Shown: piece after piece, positions 27,279 to 35,955 of the stretch
How the letters are laid out: each line of letters starts with the position of its first letter
Position numbering within the stretch: position 1 is the first letter of the stretch
NCBI GenBank assembly: GCA_045106985.1
Contig: JBGCFQ010000024.1
Span: 1 to 64,000, forward strand
Direction: 5' to 3'
Source of the DNA: JAUIET01 sp045106985
GTDB lineage: Bacteria > Pseudomonadota > Gammaproteobacteria > Pseudomonadales > JAUIET01
Length of the DNA stretch: 64,000 nt
Translations under genes and position numbers: made by a program
Notes under the pieces: generated by a model
The model's input: the letters and a program-made list of their open reading frames with translations, nothing else
Database searches by the model: none
What the model was told of the DNA's origin: nothing

Positions 27279-28448
27279 TTAAAAGTTACGCGTATTGAAC
27301 GGAGCGTAATCGTCGCCCAGGCAGTCTCGGCTAATAATCAACTTCATTATTTCGGATGTGCCAGCGTAGATGGTAGAAATTTTCGCATCAGTGTACTGGC
27401 GTGATATTGGATACTCGTCCATGAAGCCAGCGCCGCCATGCAGCTGCACACCAATATCCGCAGCGCGTACTTGCAGCTCTGAGGTATACAGTTTTGCCTT
27501 GGCTGCGGCTACTGCCGTCAGGCCACCCTGATTGTGAACGGTAACGCACTGATCGACATAAGCTTGGGCAACATCAAGTTCGGTACGCAAATCTGCGAGA
27601 ACAAACTGGGTATTCTGGAACGCGGAAACTGGCTTGCCGAAGGCTTTGCGCTCCATGACGAATTCACGGGTGAGGTCAAAGCTGCACTGCGCCGCAGAGA
27701 GGTAACCAGCGGCGCCTATCAAACGCTCTTCAGCGAGGCCTTCCATCAAGTAATAAAAGCCTTTGCCCGGTTCGCCCAATACGTTGGCCTTGGGCACTTT
27801 TACATTGCTAAAAAACAATTCAGACGTGTCTTGAGCCTTTAAGCCCATCTTCTTTAGATTGCGACCACGTTCAAAGCCTTCCATGCCGCGCTCAATGATG
27901 AACAAAGTCATTTCATGTGGGTTTTCTTCCGGGTTTGTTTTCGCTGCAACAATCACGACGTCTGCATTTATGCCGTTGGATATATAGGTTTTGGCGCCAT
28001 TAAGCAGCCAGTGATCGTCTTGTTCCACAGCGTTACTGCGCATGCCGGCAAGATCAGAGCCCGCGTCTGGCTCAGTCATCGCTATTGCCAATACTGATTT
28101 GCCGCTAACGCAATCTGGCATTATGCGAGCTAACTGCTCTTCATTGCCAAAACGACTCAAGTAGGGGCCAACTAAACGACTGTGTAAGGTGTTGTACCAG
28201 TCGCCAACACGCGCATAGGCGGTTTCTTCAATAATAATCTGTTCAAAGCGAAAGTCGTTGTCGCCTAAGCCTCCGTATTGCTCATCGGGCCACACCATCA
28301 AGAAGCCTTGCGCGCCGGCTTTTTCGAACGCCGATCGGTCCACAATGCCGGCTTCTCGCCACTCTTCCATATGCGGCACAATTTCTGCCGCCAAAAATTT
28401 GCGGTAGGCGTCACGAAACATGTTTTGCTCTTCGGTGAAAATTCTCAT
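27279..28448 (-). CDS. Acyl-CoA dehydrogenase
   Basis: A 389-residue acyl-CoA dehydrogenase. It shows MTEPDAGSDLAGMRS, LNGAKTYISNG, MERKAFGKPVSAFQ, LHGGAGFMDEYPISRQYTD and the catalytic Glu in IYAGTSEIMK. All key residues are normal. It is distinct in sequence from the neighbouring dehydrogenase, so the two probably act on different chain lengths or on successive intermediates. It lies in a minus-strand run with a hydrolase upstream. Confidence 0.92.
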   Translation of the reverse strand: MRIFTEEQNMFRDAYRKFLAAEIVPHMEEWREAGIVDRSAFEKAGAQGFLMVWPDEQYGGLGDNDFRFEQIIIEETAYARVGDWYNTLHSRLVGPYLSRFGNEEQLARIMPDCVSGKSVLAIAMTEPDAGSDLAGMRSNAVEQDDHWLLNGAKTYISNGINADVVIVAAKTNPEENPHEMTLFIIERGMEGFERGRNLKKMGLKAQDTSELFFSNVKVPKANVLGEPGKGFYYLMEGLAEERLIGAAGYLSAAQCSFDLTREFVMERKAFGKPVSAFQNTQFVLADLRTELDVAQAYVDQCVTVHNQGGLTAVAAAKAKLYTSELQVRAADIGVQLHGGAGFMDEYPISRQYTDAKISTIYAGTSEIMKLIISRDCLGDDYAPFNTRNF

Positions 28449-28489
28449 TGCTGTTGTCCTAAATTCAAATTCTAAAGGTGAAAGTACTG

Positions 28490-29404
28490 TTAATTCTGAG
28501 ATTGCTGATTATCTTGCCAAGTGTTGTCTAAAGCTTCTTGAATGTAGCTAGCAACGAGCTCTGGGTTCTGCATGGGTATAAAGTGATTGTTGTCTGGCAA
28601 GTACACGTCTCTGCATTTTGGCATGGCGTCAGCCAGGCCAGGCCAGGTGGGCGATGAGCTGAAATCGCCGTTAAACTTTTCGGTTCCTGGAGCGCGAAGA
28701 ACGGATGCTGGCATGGTAATCAATGGTAGGCAATCTAGCACTGTCTCTCCGCCACTGGTGCTCAAATAAAAGGATGCCTCGCTGACGGGCAAACAGGCTA
28801 ATTGCCGGCTGTCATTTTCCGTGTCAGCGTTATTCGTGACTGGCTCTAGCGCGTGCTCACAATAGTCGCGCAAACATTCGCGTGTCCAGGTGTTAAAAGG
28901 GGCTCGTTCTTCAAAGCGTTGAAACATCTCTTCAGGGTCACGCCAGTTGTTTTTGCGTCTGGCTACTGGATGATCGGCAACATTAATTTCTTGTTGGTCT
29001 GCCTGCATGTAAGCGTACTGGCTGCGTGACATAACGACAGGGTCCACAAGCACAAGCTGGGTGAATAAATGCGGTAACGCGGCGGCGGCTCGACAAATTA
29101 GGTGCCCGCCCATTGAGTGGCCTACGCCAACAATGTTGTTTAAATCGAGTTTTTGTATCAGCAGACACATCTCGTCTGCGAACAGCTTCCAATCAAAGGT
29201 ATTGGCCTCTGAGCTTTTGCCATGAAAATGCACGTCCACAGCAATTACATGCCGGCCTGGCAGTCGCCTAACAACCTCGTCCCAACAGCGGCTATGAAAG
29301 CCAGTGGCGTGAAAAAGCAATACCGTGTCGCCATCGCCGGCCCACTCGTAAACACAGAGCTCGGTGGTGCCTGCTTGTACTTTGTACTCTTTAGGATCCT
29401 GCAT
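28490..29404 (-). CDS. Alpha/beta hydrolase
   Basis: A 304-residue alpha/beta hydrolase with HATGFHSRCWDEV as oxyanion segment, the nucleophile Ser97 in GHSMGG, LVDPVV with the likely acid region, and a late His in PDNNHFIPMQ. It resembles C-C-bond or ester hydrolases used in ring-cleavage pathways, but the reaction is not certain. It is the first gene of the minus-strand run and is divergent from the acyl-CoA ligase. Confidence 0.85.
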   Translation of the reverse strand: MQDPKEYKVQAGTTELCVYEWAGDGDTVLLFHATGFHSRCWDEVVRRLPGRHVIAVDVHFHGKSSEANTFDWKLFADEMCLLIQKLDLNNIVGVGHSMGGHLICRAAAALPHLFTQLVLVDPVVMSRSQYAYMQADQQEINVADHPVARRKNNWRDPEEMFQRFEERAPFNTWTRECLRDYCEHALEPVTNNADTENDSRQLACLPVSEASFYLSTSGGETVLDCLPLITMPASVLRAPGTEKFNGDFSSSPTWPGLADAMPKCRDVYLPDNNHFIPMQNPELVASYIQEALDNTWQDNQQSQN

Positions 29405-29725
29405 GTATTGCTAATTCCCTCACTGGAATCTAAATCGACTGATTGGTTTCATTCGCTTCATTGGTTGAAGTAGCTTAGCCCCTTAGCATAGCAACTTTCG
29501 GTGCTTGTTATCAGAGTTGCAAATCTTGGCTAATCGAGGTATACGGTCAGCATTGACTGTTTTTTTTCGGTCTCAAGTTGACAGCTGCCTGCGTGCATGG
29601 TCGACTAAGCGTAGTGCGCTCTAAGCAGTGCACTGCCAATAATATACACGTGCATTTACGCCATTCGGACCACTATAAAATGGACGTTTATCGCGAGGCA
29701 TTACAATAATGGAGAGCAGTAGCTC
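29405..29725. other. Divergent promoter region, no gene
   Basis: About 320 bases between the hydrolase and the acyl-CoA ligase. A T8 tract lies at 29560-29567 and TATAAA near 29675 is a possible -10 element for the ligase, but no -35 with correct spacing is convincing. No coding or RNA feature was seen. Confidence 0.4.
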
Positions 29726-31279
29726 ATGCTAATACAACAAGTCCTAACTTATTACGCCCAAAGCAACCCCAATTTGCCCTGTTTGACCGTAAATGGCGAA
29801 ACCAAGACTTACAGCGATATGGACCGCTTGTCTAATCAATTTGCCAACGGCTTGTTATCGCTGGGAATTTCCAAAGGTGATCGGGTTACCGTATTTGGCG
29901 AGAACAGCCTGGAGCATGTTTTGCTTTTCTATGCCACAGCGAAGCTTGGTGCCATTGTTGTGCCTATTAACTATCGCCTGGCTCCAGCTGAATTAGAGTA
30001 TGTGGTGGGCGATTGCGGCGCAAAACTGCTGCTGGCATTGTCCGGTATGGATGAAACCTTGAAGGCGGTTCGAAAATTGCTGCCGGAAGACATCCTCTTA
30101 ATGAGTGACGGACTTGCCGATACGTTGAATTGGAAAACCTGGATAACGGACTTCCCTGATACTCCACCCGCCGTTGAGGTACAACCAAGCGATCCATTCC
30201 TGCAGTTATACACCAGCGGTACAACCGGGCACCCCAAAGGCGTAGTTAGTTCCCACTTTAACTTAATGTCTCTGTGCCAAATGAATGGCATCGTTGGTTC
30301 GCACCGCAATAACCCTGGTGACAGCGCTATAGTGTGCGCACCGCTGTTTCATATTGGTGGCATAGGCTCTATTTCAGGGGCGACCTTTTTTGGGCAGCAT
30401 ATGCTGCTGCACGAGGCTTTTGATCCAATTCGTATTTTGAATGATGTTGAGGCACACGCAGTAGGCAGCGTATTTATGGTGCCTGCGATGATTGCTGCTG
30501 TACTTCAGGTGCCTGGGGTTCGAGACAGAGACTTCAGCAAGTTAAAGCAAATCAACTATGGCGCCTCGCCAATATCAGAAACTTCTTTGCGTGAGGCTAT
30601 CGAAGTATTTCAGTGCGATTTCACCCAAATGTATGGAATGACTGAAACGACGGGCACTGTGGTAGCGCTGACAACGCTTGACCACCAGCGCGCCCTTGAT
30701 GGCAAGCCTGAACTGTTACTGTCTTGTGGGCGCCCGTGTGTCTGTGCAGAGGCCAAGATAGCCGACGCCGACGGAAACCCTGTTGCCACTGGTGAGATAG
30801 GCGAGATATGGCTGAAAGCGCCCACCAACATGATGGGTTACCACAACTTGCCAGAGGCGACAGCTGCCAGCCTAACCGATGGTTGGGTGCATACCGGCGA
30901 CGCTGGCTATATTGATGATGAAGGGTACATTTACTTAAAAGACCGAATCAAAGACATGGTTGTCAGTGGTGCGGAAAACATATACCCGGTTGAGGTAGAG
31001 AATGCCATAGCCAAGCACGCGTCTGTACGAGAAGTTGCTGTAATTGGAGTGCCAAACGAAAAATTCGGCGAGGCACTATTGGCTTTTGTTGTTCTTAAGC
31101 CAAATACTGAACTGAGCATCGAAGAGCTGATAGAGTTTTGTCGTGATAAAATAGCGGGCTATAAGATTCCAAGGCAAATGGAATTGATAGACGAGCTGCC
31201 CAGAAACCCTTCTGGGAAAATTCTGAAGAAAATTCTTCGCGCCCCATTCTGGGAAGGTAGAACGAGAGAGATAGGATAA
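29726..31279 (+). CDS. Acyl-CoA ligase (AMP-binding family)
   Basis: A 517-residue adenylate-forming enzyme that activates a carboxylic acid with ATP and CoA. The P-loop-like motif YTSGTTGHPKGVV, the YGMTETTG segment, GWVHTGDAGYIDDEGY, the hinge DRIKDMVVSGAENIYP and the catalytic lysine in NPSGKILKK are all intact. It lies three bases before a crotonase, so the two are coupled. The acid is unknown; the surrounding genes suggest a branched or cyclic carboxylate. Confidence 0.92.
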   Translation: MLIQQVLTYYAQSNPNLPCLTVNGETKTYSDMDRLSNQFANGLLSLGISKGDRVTVFGENSLEHVLLFYATAKLGAIVVPINYRLAPAELEYVVGDCGAKLLLALSGMDETLKAVRKLLPEDILLMSDGLADTLNWKTWITDFPDTPPAVEVQPSDPFLQLYTSGTTGHPKGVVSSHFNLMSLCQMNGIVGSHRNNPGDSAIVCAPLFHIGGIGSISGATFFGQHMLLHEAFDPIRILNDVEAHAVGSVFMVPAMIAAVLQVPGVRDRDFSKLKQINYGASPISETSLREAIEVFQCDFTQMYGMTETTGTVVALTTLDHQRALDGKPELLLSCGRPCVCAEAKIADADGNPVATGEIGEIWLKAPTNMMGYHNLPEATAASLTDGWVHTGDAGYIDDEGYIYLKDRIKDMVVSGAENIYPVEVENAIAKHASVREVAVIGVPNEKFGEALLAFVVLKPNTELSIEELIEFCRDKIAGYKIPRQMELIDELPRNPSGKILKKILRAPFWEGRTREIG

Positions 31280-31282
31280 GGT

Positions 31283-32110
31283 ATGAGTGAATCGACAGTA
31301 GAAACACTGGAAAACAATCGGGTTGTTATCACAATAGAAGAGCATATTGCGCATGTGCAGATGATTCGTGATGACAAGATGAATGCGCTTGACCCAGACA
31401 TGTTCGCTGGTTTGATAGATGCAGCTTCTAAGCTAGAAGATCGTGAAGACGTACGGGCAGTTGTGCTCTCAGGGCGAGGCCGGGCTTTTTGTGCAGGGCT
31501 GGATATGTCGAATTTTACTAATATGGCCGAAGGGGGTGCGGGAAAAACCAAGCCAGACCTTGCGGTTCGTACTCATGGTGACAGTAACGATTTTCAGCAG
31601 GTATGCCAGGCTTGGCACAAACTGCCCATGCCTGTTATTGGCGCTGCGCACAACGTGTGCTTGGGTGGTGGTATGCATATCTTTCTTGGCTGCGATATTC
31701 GTTTCGCAGCACCAGCCACCCGATTTTCGATTATGGAAATTCGCTGGGGCCTGATACCCGATATGGGCTCAACACCCATCCTGCCTCACATTGCGCGCCG
31801 TGATGTGATTAGCGAGCTGACCTACACAGGGCGTATTTTTGAAACAGATGAAGCCAGGGAGCTAGGCTTTGTTACTAGAGTTCACGACGATCCTGTTGCT
31901 GAAGCTATGGCAACAGCCAAAATTATTGCCAGCAAAAACCCAACGGCTATTCGAGCCAACAAAATGATTATTAACCAGGCTGCGTATTTGTCACCGGCAG
32001 AAGCGCTGATGTTAGAGTCAGTAGAGCAAGACAAGATAATTGGTTCGGCTAACCAAATTGAATCGGTAATGTCGGAGCTGGAAGGGCGAGAAGCTTCTTA
32101 CAAAGGTTGA
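31283..32110 (+). CDS. Crotonase, dienoyl-CoA isomerase-like
   Basis: A 275-residue crotonase. GRAFCAGLDMSNF and CLGGGMHIFLGCD mark the oxyanion loops. In SIMEIRWGLIPDMGS a Glu and an Asp are eight residues apart, exactly as the catalytic Glu196 and Asp204 of rat delta3,5-delta2,4-dienoyl-CoA isomerase, so a diene-isomerase role is plausible; the third Asp of that enzyme is His here. It is coupled to the acyl-CoA ligase in front and followed 21 bases later by ydbH. Confidence 0.87.
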   Translation: MSESTVETLENNRVVITIEEHIAHVQMIRDDKMNALDPDMFAGLIDAASKLEDREDVRAVVLSGRGRAFCAGLDMSNFTNMAEGGAGKTKPDLAVRTHGDSNDFQQVCQAWHKLPMPVIGAAHNVCLGGGMHIFLGCDIRFAAPATRFSIMEIRWGLIPDMGSTPILPHIARRDVISELTYTGRIFETDEARELGFVTRVHDDPVAEAMATAKIIASKNPTAIRANKMIINQAAYLSPAEALMLESVEQDKIIGSANQIESVMSELEGREASYKG

Positions 32111-32131
32111 TATAAGCTAAAAGAAGGCCAA

Positions 32132-34897
32132 ATGAAGGCTTTGCGTTGGGCGTGGCGAACCGCCATAACGCTAGTGTGTGCTGTTCTTGTGCTAGCTCCA
32201 ACGCTAGCGCTTTCGCTTTATGTTTCTGGCCCCTTTTTGCTGCCGACAATTGCCAAGTGGCTGTTGCCCCCAGAGTTTGAGCTAATTGAGTTAGTGAGCG
32301 AACGACCTGGTCTTAGCGCCATGCGGTTGCCGCTAGTGCATTTGAAATATGCCCAGAGTAATGGCGAGCGTGCGGAGTTGCGCGTTAGAGATACTAAGCT
32401 TGATTACGACTGGCCGTCGCTGAAGGCGCTACGCGCAAACTCTTTGAGCATAGCGCAAGCTCAACTCACTCTGCCGAAGAGCTATGCACGCGCTGAAGAT
32501 TCAGCGTTGAACGAAGCCTTAAGGCTAAACGACCTATTACCCACCACTTTGCTTCGCAAACTGCCATTGGATAGATTCTTGCTGCGTGAGTTAATAGTAT
32601 CTGCACCGGCCAGTGCAGAGCTAGGACAATGGCGAGCAACAGCTGAATTGCTCAACGGTTCATTTAAGTTATCTGCTAGCTCGAACGACGATAGCGATTG
32701 GCGTTTCTCCATCCACGCTAATGAGCACAATGAGCTTAGCGTATTGGGCGAGAAAGGCGGCTTACCTGTTGCAAGCGTCAACATGCAGGTAGAGAGTTCC
32801 ACTGCAGTTGATACGAAACTTACTGGCACTAGTGAACTGAATACTGCTGAGCTCGCGCTGTTATTGCATGATTTCGTTTTATTACCTCCTGAGCTGAATT
32901 TTTCTGGGCAGTTGCATTCCATCTGGTCGGTAGTGTTGCCTGCATCACTAAGCAATATTGACCAGCAGAATGTGCAGCTGAGTGGCACTATAAGCGGTTC
33001 GGTAGCCGGCTCATCAGAGAAATTTGGCTCGCTGCAGTGCCGCGCTGAAAATTCCGAGCTTGCGGTTGAGGGCCAAGCACAAAAGCTAGCAGAGTTTAGC
33101 TGGCGTGGCGATTCCATCGATATTAGTCAAATTGAGATAGGCTGCGTTGGAGAGCTGAATGCTGAGCTTATTCCTGAGGGCGCGACACGCGTAGGCTTAG
33201 GCAATCATACGAGGTACCAGTTTGCGTTTACCGAAGACACAAAAGTACGCGTAAATGTCGGCGAGCAAAGTGCCAACATGGACAGCGGTGCGCTCAGTGT
33301 GCAGCTATCTATTCTTAAGCAATCAGATGCGAGTAACAGCACGCTGAGCGGCAAAGTGACACTAAAAAGTGCTAAGTTCACAGCAGCAAGAGATTTAAAT
33401 CCTAGTGAGGCCTCGCTAGTTCTGCGAGCGTCGCTTGATATTCCAGTGCTAAGCCTTACGCCCTATGTGGCACGAAATATTTCCGTAGCTACTTCCGCCA
33501 ACGTAACACTTTCCGGCGATAACGCCGAGATCATTTTTGAGCGCGGTTCTGAGTTGTCAGCGCAGCGTGTGCGGTGGCTTAATGGCGGCACTTCTCAACT
33601 GCGCATTGCGGCGAATAAGGCATTTACGATTTCCAAGACCAGCGAGAGGATTGAGCTGGGTGCGACAAAGCTGAAGTTAAGCGGTAGACCGGTGCACGCA
33701 TTTGGCCCTAGACTTGATTACGACAGTCTATGGTTTGAAACCCAGGGGATGACTGTAGGGCAAAAAGGAGGCCGGTATTCTGATTTTTCCGGTGGCGCAC
33801 AATTACGCTTACGTGAATTTACCGCTGCCCATGCAGGCTTAACAAGCCAGACAATGCACATGACGATTGATATGAATGCAGAGGGTTCACGATTGGATGG
33901 AACACTTGGCATCAAGCCGGCGCTTGCTGCTAATGGCTTTAACTTAGATGGGCGCTTCAGGCACAATATTGAAAGCAATGTTGGCCACGCGACTCTGGCA
34001 ACGCCGCTTATGTCATTCAATGAACAAAATCGTTTTTTACCTAGTTTGGTACAAAAATGGCCCTATCCGCTTGATTTCTCTTCCGGTGCGTTAAAGCTTG
34101 ATTCCACTGTCGAGTGGCAAAGAGGCGAAGCGACTTCCGCGGTCAGTTTTGCGTTTAAAGATCTTGGCGGTTTCTATGAGCGCAATTTATTTTATGGCTT
34201 AAACGGGAAATTGCATGGCCAGTACCAGAACGACATTGTGAGCGGCAAAACGGAAGGCCTAAAATTGTCGAAGCTGGAAGCCGGTGTTCTGGTAGAAAAT
34301 ATATCTATTAATGTGCAACCGCAAAAGAATGCCGTACATCTGTTGCAACTACGCGCCGACCTGTTGGGTGGGGAACTCAGCGTAAATGATCTAGCGTTGG
34401 ACAAAAACAAAGCAAAACATGAGTTCAAGGTAGTATTAAAAAGCGTTGATTTGGCGAAACTGCTGCAATTAGAAAGCGGCGTGAGTGGTAGTGGTATCTT
34501 AGATGCAGAGCTTCCCATGGCGATTAGCGCCCGTGGAGTCAGTATGAGTAACGGCCGCAGTAAAGTGCGCGCGCCAGGCGGCATTATTCGCTATCTCGGT
34601 GAGTTGCCGCAGGCCGCTTTAGACACAAACCCGCAATTAAGTCTCGCACTGAACGCACTTAAAAATTTCCACTATGACGTGCTCGATATCGAGTCGACCT
34701 ACGCAGAGAACGGTAAACTGACACTCAAGACCAAACTGCAAGGACGAAACCCGGATTCGAAAAACAAGAGGCCCGTGCACTTCAACCTGAACGTAACAGA
34801 AGATATTCCGGCACTTTTAAAGAGTTTGCAATTGAGCCAGGATATCAGTGATAAGCTGGACGCTCGAATACAGCAACTTAGCTTACCAAAACAATAG
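32132..34897 (+). CDS. ydbH: YdbH family intermembrane lipid-transport protein
   Basis: A 921-residue protein with one N-terminal membrane helix (about residues 9-31) and a long beta-rich periplasmic part, the build of AsmA-like bridge proteins. Length, topology and the downstream ynbE and ydbL genes identify YdbH. In E. coli YdbH works with TamB and YhdP in moving phospholipid from inner to outer membrane. The C terminus contains the YdbH-type segment SGVSGSGILDAELPM. It directly follows the crotonase, so it may share its transcript, but the functional unit is the three-gene set that begins here. Confidence 0.88.
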   Translation: MKALRWAWRTAITLVCAVLVLAPTLALSLYVSGPFLLPTIAKWLLPPEFELIELVSERPGLSAMRLPLVHLKYAQSNGERAELRVRDTKLDYDWPSLKALRANSLSIAQAQLTLPKSYARAEDSALNEALRLNDLLPTTLLRKLPLDRFLLRELIVSAPASAELGQWRATAELLNGSFKLSASSNDDSDWRFSIHANEHNELSVLGEKGGLPVASVNMQVESSTAVDTKLTGTSELNTAELALLLHDFVLLPPELNFSGQLHSIWSVVLPASLSNIDQQNVQLSGTISGSVAGSSEKFGSLQCRAENSELAVEGQAQKLAEFSWRGDSIDISQIEIGCVGELNAELIPEGATRVGLGNHTRYQFAFTEDTKVRVNVGEQSANMDSGALSVQLSILKQSDASNSTLSGKVTLKSAKFTAARDLNPSEASLVLRASLDIPVLSLTPYVARNISVATSANVTLSGDNAEIIFERGSELSAQRVRWLNGGTSQLRIAANKAFTISKTSERIELGATKLKLSGRPVHAFGPRLDYDSLWFETQGMTVGQKGGRYSDFSGGAQLRLREFTAAHAGLTSQTMHMTIDMNAEGSRLDGTLGIKPALAANGFNLDGRFRHNIESNVGHATLATPLMSFNEQNRFLPSLVQKWPYPLDFSSGALKLDSTVEWQRGEATSAVSFAFKDLGGFYERNLFYGLNGKLHGQYQNDIVSGKTEGLKLSKLEAGVLVENISINVQPQKNAVHLLQLRADLLGGELSVNDLALDKNKAKHEFKVVLKSVDLAKLLQLESGVSGSGILDAELPMAISARGVSMSNGRSKVRAPGGIIRYLGELPQAALDTNPQLSLALNALKNFHYDVLDIESTYAENGKLTLKTKLQGRNPDSKNKRPVHFNLNVTEDIPALLKSLQLSQDISDKLDARIQQLSLPKQ

Positions 34898-34962
34898 ATT
34901 TCTGAATGAATGATTGTAAGTGACAGCCCCCTTACAGACTGAAATACAGTGGAGGATACTCA

Positions 34963-35163
34963 ATGAACGCAGCTCAAGTAATTGGCCGCAGCCTGTGCGT
35001 TGCTGGTATGGCCATTGTGATGTTGGCTTGTACGCCTACGGTGACAGTAGCAACAGATGAGCCAATCACAATCAATCTAAACGTCAATATACAGCACGAG
35101 GTTCGCGTTAAAGTAGACCGTGAACTTGAAGATGTGCTGTCTGAAGAAAGCGGCTTGTTTTAG
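34963..35163 (+). CDS. ynbE: YnbE family lipoprotein
   Basis: A 66-residue lipoprotein. The signal peptide ends in the lipobox VMLAC with lipidated Cys23, and the mature part contains INLNVNIQHEVRVKVDREL, typical of YnbE. In E. coli YnbE sits in the outer membrane and completes the bridge with YdbH by extending its beta groove. A GGAGG lies upstream of the ATG. Confidence 0.9.
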   Translation: MNAAQVIGRSLCVAGMAIVMLACTPTVTVATDEPITINLNVNIQHEVRVKVDRELEDVLSEESGLF

Positions 35164-35182
35164 GCTTGTTGGAGAATAAGTG

Positions 35183-35512
35183 ATGAAGAAATTAGTACTA
35201 CCATTATTTTTGTTACTCAGCTTTAGCCTTGCTGGGCAAGTTCAGGCTTTGAGTTTGCATGAGGCTAAAAAACAGGGATTGGTTGGTGAGCAAACCAACG
35301 GAATGCTTGGTGCGGTGCGTGCCGCAACTCCTGAAGTTAAAGCATTGATTAAAGACATCAATAGCCGCCGACAAGCGGCTTATTCGCGAATAGCTGCGAA
35401 GAACGGCACAAATGTTGATGCCGTGAGGATGCTGGCGGGGAAGAAGGCGATAGAAAAAACTCCCGCCGGGCAATATGTGAAGCCTGGTGGTGAGTGGGTG
35501 AAAGCTCGATAG
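35183..35512 (+). CDS. ydbL: YdbL family protein (DUF1318)
   Basis: A 109-residue exported protein with a cleavable signal peptide ending about residue 22 (VQA). The mature part carries EAKKQGLVGEQTNGMLG and INSRRQAAYSRIAAKNG, the DUF1318 pattern. It is thought to help the YdbH-YnbE assembly in the periplasm. The ATG at 35183 is preferred over a GTG three bases earlier because GGAG is eight bases before it. It ends the operon; the structured repeat pair begins 37 bases later. Confidence 0.9.
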   Translation: MKKLVLPLFLLLSFSLAGQVQALSLHEAKKQGLVGEQTNGMLGAVRAATPEVKALIKDINSRRQAAYSRIAAKNGTNVDAVRMLAGKKAIEKTPAGQYVKPGGEWVKAR

Positions 35513-35548
35513 CTAAATTGTTGGGCTAGATCGGTAGACTTAGACACG

Positions 35549-35693
35549 CGGCCGTTATCACCAAGCATTTCGCTACGAAACGCGGCCGCTCCGCGGTTCC
35601 CGAATTAGCAAAGGAAGCCTCGCAACGGCGAGTCTTCTTTGCGAATTCGGCCTGCGTTTTTTACCTTCGCGAAACGCTTGGCAACATCGGCCG
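35549..35693. repeat. Structured palindromic repeat, copy A1
   Basis: A 145-base nested palindrome. The outer arms begin CGGCCG and end CGGCCG and pair again at CCAAGC/GCTTGG and TTTCG/CGAAA. Inside is a second, nearly perfect stem of about 23 bases running from CCGAATT (near 35600) to AATTCGG (near 35650), closed by CTCGC-AACG-GCGAG. The core matches copy A2 at 58412 (GCATTTCGCTACGAA, CCTCGCAA, GGCGAGTCT, GGCCTGCGTTT, ACCTTCGCGAAACGC), while the flanking stem sequences differ. It starts just after ydbL. Confidence 0.85.
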
Positions 35694-35769
35694 CTCACAC
35701 ACTGCCACGGTGTTGCTTTTGCTTAGTTATTATTTGAAGAAGCTTGGGCTAGGTCTGAACTCAAAGTGA

Positions 35770-35914
35770 GTCAAGCGGTGCCATGCGCTGTTTGCGTAGA
35801 TAAAACGAAGCGGCCGAAAGAATAAAAATGACTTTCGCAGAAAGGCATTTTTAAGAAAGAGGGAACGGCGGAGCCGCCGCGAAGCGAAGCAAAGAGCGCA
35901 TGGCATCGCTTGAC
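35770..35914. repeat. Structured palindromic repeat, copy B1 (opposite orientation)
   Basis: A 145-base element whose first and last 26 bases are inverted repeats with two mismatches (starting GTCAAGCG and ending CGCTTGAC). It contains hairpins GGCGG-AG-CCGCC near 35867 and a central AAAAATG...CATTTTT stem with CTTTC/GAAAG inside. Its reverse complement shares GGCTCCGCCGTTCCC-like and TTCGGCC-like blocks with copy A1, so A and B are one family in opposite orientation. It lies 76 bases after A1 and 41 bases before the end of the convergent SDR gene. Confidence 0.85.
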
Positions 35915-35955
35915 GGATTAACTCTCCTGGCTAAAAACGCGACTATGCCTCTCAG

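Noticed and set aside
32482..33117. A 211-codon frame antisense to ydbH
   Set aside because: It is Ser/Cys-rich with no domain, no Shine-Dalgarno and lies wholly inside a well-supported gene; it reflects the codon pattern of the other strand.
35549..35914. Integron attC sites as an explanation of the palindromes
   Set aside because: The ends do not show the RYYYAAC/GTTRRRY core sites, no integrase is present, and the elements lie between ordinary convergent genes rather than flanking cassettes.
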